A stretch of 10,033 bases of DNA. It comes from Betaproteobacteria bacterium. GTDB lineage: Bacteria; Pseudomonadota; Gammaproteobacteria; Burkholderiales; SG8-39. The notes beneath the pieces are model-generated. The model was not told the DNA's origin. It saw only the letters and a program-made list of their open reading frames with translations, and made no database searches. A program made the position numbers and the translations under genes. Location: NCBI GenBank assembly GCA_027317055.1, contig DAHVFK010000092.1, positions 1 to 10,033 of the forward strand, written 5' to 3'. The first letter of the stretch is position 1. Each line of letters begins with the position of its first letter. Positions 7,368 to 10,033 of this stretch are shown here, in pieces.

Positions 7368-7370
7368 GGC

Positions 7371-7380
7371 CTTCCCTCCC
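7371..7380 (-). promoter_or_regulatory. Shine-Dalgarno of the cupin gene
   Basis: The minus strand reads GGGAGGGAAG, with GGAGG 7 nt before the ATG at 7367. It fixes the cupin start against the longer open frame. Confidence 0.7.
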
Positions 7381-7395
7381 TGGCGGTTGTCGACG

Positions 7396-7401
7396 ATTGT
7401 A
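7396..7401 (-). promoter_or_regulatory. Possible -10 element (TACAAT) for the cupin operon
   Basis: On the minus strand TACAAT matches the sigma-70 -10 consensus at five of six bases and would start transcription about 22 nt before the cupin ATG. No good -35 hexamer is found at 16-18 bp spacing, so confidence is low. Confidence 0.3.
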
Positions 7402-7406
7402 CTGAT

Positions 7407-7411
7407 AGGAG
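7407..7411 (+). promoter_or_regulatory. Shine-Dalgarno of the TcuA-like gene
   Basis: AGGAG lies 9 nt before the ATG at 7421. Another ATG at 7413 is only one base from the site and out of frame, so 7421 is the better start. Confidence 0.6.
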
Positions 7412-7420
7412 CATGCCTGA

Positions 7421-8902
7421 ATGCAGTCCTGGGATCTGGTGGTGGTCGGCGGCGGCAATGCCGCATTCTGCGCTGCGCTCGCGGCGCGCGAGCAGGGCGC
7501 GAGCGTGCTGGTGCTCGAACGCGCGCCCGAGGACGAGGCCGGCGGCAACAGCCGCTTCACCGCCGGCGCGATGCGCGTGGCCTACGGCGGGGTGGACGAC
7601 CTGCGCCGCCTGATGCCCGACCTGACCGACGAAGAGGTCGCGCGCACCGACTTCGGCACCTACACCGAGGAGCAGTTCCTGGACGACATGGGGCGCGTGA
7701 CGCAGTACCGCTGCGACCCCGACCTGACCGAGAGGCTGGTCAAGCAGAGCCTCGAAACGCTGCTGTGGATGCGCGGCAAGGGCATCCGCTTCGCGCCGAT
7801 CTACGGCCGGCAGGCGTTCAAGGTCGACGGCAAATTCAAGTTCTGGGGCGGGCTCACGGTCGAGGCCGTGGGCGGCGGCGAGGGGCTGGTCGAAGCCTGG
7901 ACCCAGTCGGCGACCAAGCACGGGGTGGAGATCTGGTACCGCGCGCGCGCGACCGGGCTGATGGTAGACGACGCTGGCGTGCACGGCGTGCGGCTGAAGA
8001 AGGACGGCAAGACGGTGGAGGTTCGCGCCAGGAGCGTGGTGCTCGCCGGCGGCGGCTTCCAGTCCAACCCCGAGTGGCGCGCGCGCTACCTCGGTCCGGG
8101 CTGGGAGCTCGCCAAGGTGCGCGGCACGCGCTTCAACACCGGCGACGTGATCCGCATGGCGCTCGACGTGGGCGCAGCGCCGGTGGGCAACTGGTCGGGC
8201 TGCCACGCGGTGGGCTGGGAGCGCAACGCGCCCGAGTTCGGCGACCTCGCGGTGGGCGACCAGTTCCAGAAGCACTCCTATCCCTTCGGCATCATGCTCA
8301 ACGCCGAAGGCAGGCGCTTCGTCGACGAAGGGGCGGACTTCCGCAACTACACCTACGCCAAGTACGGCCGCGTGATCCTCAATCAGCCCGGGCAGTTCGC
8401 CTGGCAGGTGTTCGATGCGAAGGTCAAGCACCTGCTGCGCGACGAATACAAGATCAAGCAGGTGACCAAGGCGACCGCCAACACGCTGCAAGAGCTCGTG
8501 CTCAAGCTCGACGACGTCGACCCGAAAGCGGCGCTGGCCGAGATCGAGGCCTACAACGCCGCGGTCGGCACCGGGATACCGTTCAATCCCAACCTCAAGG
8601 ACGGGCGCCGCACCACGGGCCTGGCGATCGACAAATCGAACTGGGCCAACGTGCTCGACACGCCTCCGTTCGAGGCCTACGCGGTGACCTGCGGCATCAC
8701 CTTCACGTTCGGCGGGCTGCGCATCGACACCAGGGCCAGGGTGATCAGCACCGACGGCGAGCCGATACCCGGTCTGTATGCCGCGGGCGAGCTGGTGGGC
8801 GGCATCTTCTACTTCAACTACCCCGGCGGCACCGGGCTGACCAACGGCTCGGTGTTCGGCAGGATCGCGGGCACGAGCGCGGCCTCCGGCGCCAGGCAGT
8901 GA
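7421..8902 (+). CDS. FAD-dependent dehydrogenase, tricarballylate dehydrogenase (TcuA)-like
   Basis: Flavoprotein of the fumarate reductase/succinate dehydrogenase flavin family, 493 aa. The N-terminal FAD motif is VVGGGNAAFCAALAARE (8-24), and GGNSRFTAGAMR (41-52) is the signature of the TcuA-like branch. A second FAD segment VVLAGGGFQSNPE (206-218) and the C-terminal GLYAAGELVGGIFYFNYPGG (451-470) complete the fold. Known TcuA oxidises tricarballylate to cis-aconitate and passes electrons on through TcuB; no tcuB is in the window. Many TcuA-annotated proteins are only paralogues, so I leave the symbol blank and expect oxidation of some carboxylic acid or ring compound. The product is probably cytoplasmic, since there is no signal peptide. 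The gene overlaps the downstream gene by 4 bp (GTGA), so they form an operon, and it diverges from the cupin/KstD-like pair, which encodes a second flavin dehydrogenase. Confidence 0.85.
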   Translation: MQSWDLVVVGGGNAAFCAALAAREQGASVLVLERAPEDEAGGNSRFTAGAMRVAYGGVDDLRRLMPDLTDEEVARTDFGTYTEEQFLDDMGRVTQYRCDPDLTERLVKQSLETLLWMRGKGIRFAPIYGRQAFKVDGKFKFWGGLTVEAVGGGEGLVEAWTQSATKHGVEIWYRARATGLMVDDAGVHGVRLKKDGKTVEVRARSVVLAGGGFQSNPEWRARYLGPGWELAKVRGTRFNTGDVIRMALDVGAAPVGNWSGCHAVGWERNAPEFGDLAVGDQFQKHSYPFGIMLNAEGRRFVDEGADFRNYTYAKYGRVILNQPGQFAWQVFDAKVKHLLRDEYKIKQVTKATANTLQELVLKLDDVDPKAALAEIEAYNAAVGTGIPFNPNLKDGRRTTGLAIDKSNWANVLDTPPFEAYAVTCGITFTFGGLRIDTRARVISTDGEPIPGLYAAGELVGGIFYFNYPGGTGLTNGSVFGRIAGTSAASGARQ

Positions 8903-9567
8903 AGCGCCGGCGTCGCGCCCGCCGCGAGGAGCTCGGTCTCACCAAGGCCGAGTTCGCGCTCCTGCGGCGCCTGCGCACGCCGGAGAAGATCCAGGATTTC
9001 CTGTTCGGGCTGAAGCAGAATTTCGAGCCGAACGGCGACAGCTGCCGGCCGGTGCGGGTGGTGCTGCGCGAGCGCAACGCGCACTGCATCGAAGGCGCGA
9101 TGCTCGCCGCGGCGGCGCTGTGGGTCCACGGCGAGCCGCCGCTGCTGATGGACCTGCGCGCGGTGCACGACTTCGACCACGTGGTCGCGCTGTTCCGGCG
9201 CAAAGGCTTCTGGGGCGCGATCTCCAAAACCAACGGCGCCTACCTGCGCTGGCGCGACCCGGTGTACCGCAGCCTGCGCGAGTTGGCGATTTCGTATATG
9301 CACGAGTACTCCAACAAGCGCGAGTACAAGTCGCTGCGCGAGTACTCGCTGCCGTTCGACCTGCGCCGGGTCGACCCGGCGATCTGGGCCGCGGGCGAAA
9401 AGGACGCCTGGCAGGTCGCCGAGATGCTGGAAGACGTGCGCCATTTCCGTCTGGTGACGCACGCGCAGGCGCGCAAGCTTACTCGCCGCGACCCCTTCGA
9501 GCGCATGGTCGGCGCGCTGCTTCAGTACCGCAAGCCGAACAAGAAGCTCAGGAAAGGTTCTTCTTGA
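8899..9567 (+). CDS. Conserved-looking unnamed protein, possible transglutaminase/papain-like fold
   Basis: 222-aa protein with no certain family name. It starts at GTG 8899, inside the stop of the previous gene (GTGA overlap); no ATG gives a comparable full-length frame. The N-terminus is very basic (KRRRRARR at 2-9). The core shows a Cys in AHCIEGAMLAAAAL (61-74), PPLLMDLRAV (80-89), a His in DFDHVVALF (91-99) and WGAISKTN (105-112). Cys63, His94 and Asn112 are in the order and rough spacing of a transglutaminase/papain-type triad, and the Cys sits at the start of a helix-like segment as expected. I recall similar proteins annotated as hypothetical or transglutaminase-like in betaproteobacteria, but cannot confirm this here. 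No signal peptide is seen. A short repeated segment lies at residues 135-152. The C-terminus is lysine/arginine rich. Coupling to the flavin dehydrogenase suggests co-expression; no role is assigned. Confidence 0.75.
   Translation: MKRRRRARREELGLTKAEFALLRRLRTPEKIQDFLFGLKQNFEPNGDSCRPVRVVLRERNAHCIEGAMLAAAALWVHGEPPLLMDLRAVHDFDHVVALFRRKGFWGAISKTNGAYLRWRDPVYRSLRELAISYMHEYSNKREYKSLREYSLPFDLRRVDPAIWAAGEKDAWQVAEMLEDVRHFRLVTHAQARKLTRRDPFERMVGALLQYRKPNKKLRKGSS
9301..9354 (+). repeat. Three imperfect 18-bp tandem units inside the unnamed gene
   Basis: Units at 9301-9318, 9319-9336 and 9337-9354 each begin with (c)(a/g)cgagtac and encode six residues with Glu-Tyr at positions 2-3: HEYSNK, REYKSL, REYSLP. 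The second half of each unit diverges, so this may be an old duplication or a helical periodicity rather than a recent repeat. Confidence 0.45.
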
Positions 9568-10033
9568 AAAAAGCGATCGTGCGCTGCCAGGCGAGCTGCG
9601 CCGCTTGCTCGCGGTAGCGCGGGGTCGAGTTGTTGTGAAAGCCGTGCTGCGTGCCGGGATAGCGGTGCATCTCGTAGCGCACGCCGGCGGCCTTCAGCGC
9701 CGCCTCGTAGCCCGGCCACATCGCGTTGATGCGGGGGTCGTTTTCCGCGAACTGCAGCAGCAGCGGCGCACGGATCTGTGCCACCGCTTCCGAGGGCGGG
9801 GCCGCGCCGTAGAACGCCACCCCCGCCTGCAGCTCCGGGCCGAGCGCGACCGCGAGCTGGTTTACCATGCCGCCGCCCCAGCAGAACCCCACCGCGCCCA
9901 GCTTGCCGTTCGACAGCGCGTGCGCTTTCAGGAAGCGCGCGCTGTTGAGCATGTCGGTGCGCAGCTTCGCCTGGTCGAGTTTCGCCTGCAGCTCGCGCCC
10001 GTCGTCGTCGTTGCCCGGATAGCCGCCGGCCGG
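9548..10033 (-). CDS. Dienelactone hydrolase family protein, C-terminal part (5' end outside window)
   Basis: Alpha/beta-hydrolase of the dienelactone hydrolase family; 161 residues are visible and the frame stays open to the window edge, so the start lies beyond 10033. The Met at 9952 is internal: residues before it (GGYPGNDDDGRELQAKLDQ) are typical family sequence. The triad is complete: nucleophile Cys51 (visible numbering) in GFCWGGG, Asp99 in ENDPRI and His130 in TQHGFHN. The Cys-Asp and Asp-His spacings are 48 and 31, identical to those of classic dienelactone hydrolase (Cys123, Asp171, His202). Members open lactones such as dienelactone in chlorocatechol breakdown, but many have other esters as substrates. 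Any secretion signal would lie outside the window. The 3' end overlaps the convergent unnamed gene by 20 bp. Confidence 0.9.
   Translation of the reverse strand, partial: PAGGYPGNDDDGRELQAKLDQAKLRTDMLNSARFLKAHALSNGKLGAVGFCWGGGMVNQLAVALGPELQAGVAFYGAAPPSEAVAQIRAPLLLQFAENDPRINAMWPGYEAALKAAGVRYEMHRYPGTQHGFHNNSTPRYREQAAQLAWQRTIAFFKKNLS

Larger units (their letters stand above)
7368..7420. promoter_or_regulatory. Short divergent control region (cupin operon / TcuA-like operon)
   Basis: Only 53 bp separate the two start codons, with both ribosome sites inside. This leaves about 26 bp free, so promoter elements must overlap each other or extend into the coding starts. The core (ttgtcgacgattgtactgat) is visibly AT-richer than its surroundings and includes the palindrome GTCGAC. 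I see no longer convincing operator. Confidence 0.5.

Noticed and set aside
7387..7406. Operator palindrome in the divergent gap
   Set aside because: Only the six-base GTCGAC is truly symmetric; flanking bases mismatch, so it is too weak to call a binding site.
7321..8898. N-terminal extension of the unnamed protein to a 748-codon frame starting at 7321
   Set aside because: The upstream part is the shadow of the TcuA-like gene; recognisable protein character begins only at GTG 8899, which overlaps the TGA of that gene.
9561..9575. A-rich run at the end of the unnamed gene as an intrinsic terminator
   Set aside because: No stable GC hairpin directly precedes a T-run on either strand; on the minus strand the bases encode Phe-Phe-Lys-Lys of the hydrolase.

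Overview
The window is a compact, very GC-rich (roughly 70% by eye) bacterial chromosome segment. Protein style, GC content and gene content suggest an uncultured or environmental betaproteobacterium, but this is inference; no rRNA or phylogenetic marker is present. Ten protein genes fill almost all of it. I see no tRNA, rRNA, CRISPR array, insertion sequence or phage gene, and no gene-free stretch longer than about 95 bp.

Layout. (1) 2-700 (+): the C-terminal part of an MgtE-type Mg2+ channel, cut by the window start. (2) 697-2481 and 2492-2923 (-): an operon of a GFA-family zinc protein followed by a ThDP (thiamine diphosphate)-dependent, acetolactate-synthase-like enzyme. (3) 3019-4488 and 4516-5331 (+): an acyl-CoA ligase and an enoyl-CoA hydratase, divergent from the GFA operon. 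(4) 5321-7009 and 7002-7367 (-): a small cupin overlapping the start of a KstD-like flavin dehydrogenase. (5) 7421-8902 and 8899-9567 (+): a TcuA-like flavin dehydrogenase overlapping an unnamed transglutaminase/papain-like protein. (6) 9548-10033 (-): the C-terminal part of a dienelactone-hydrolase-family enzyme, cut by the window end.

The genes sit in alternating, divergent and convergent pairs. The two divergent gaps (2924-3018 and 7368-7420) are the obvious control regions. All three convergent junctions overlap by a few bases (4, 11 and 20 bp), leaving no room for terminators between them. Together the enzymes (CoA ligase, enoyl-CoA hydratase, two FAD dehydrogenases, cupin, ThDP lyase/carboligase, dienelactone hydrolase) look like a catabolic neighbourhood for organic acids, or for alicyclic or aromatic compounds. 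The substrate cannot be read from sequence. I found no evidence of a defence, mobile or otherwise exotic system. The least explained gene is the putative Cys-His-Asn protein at 8899-9567.
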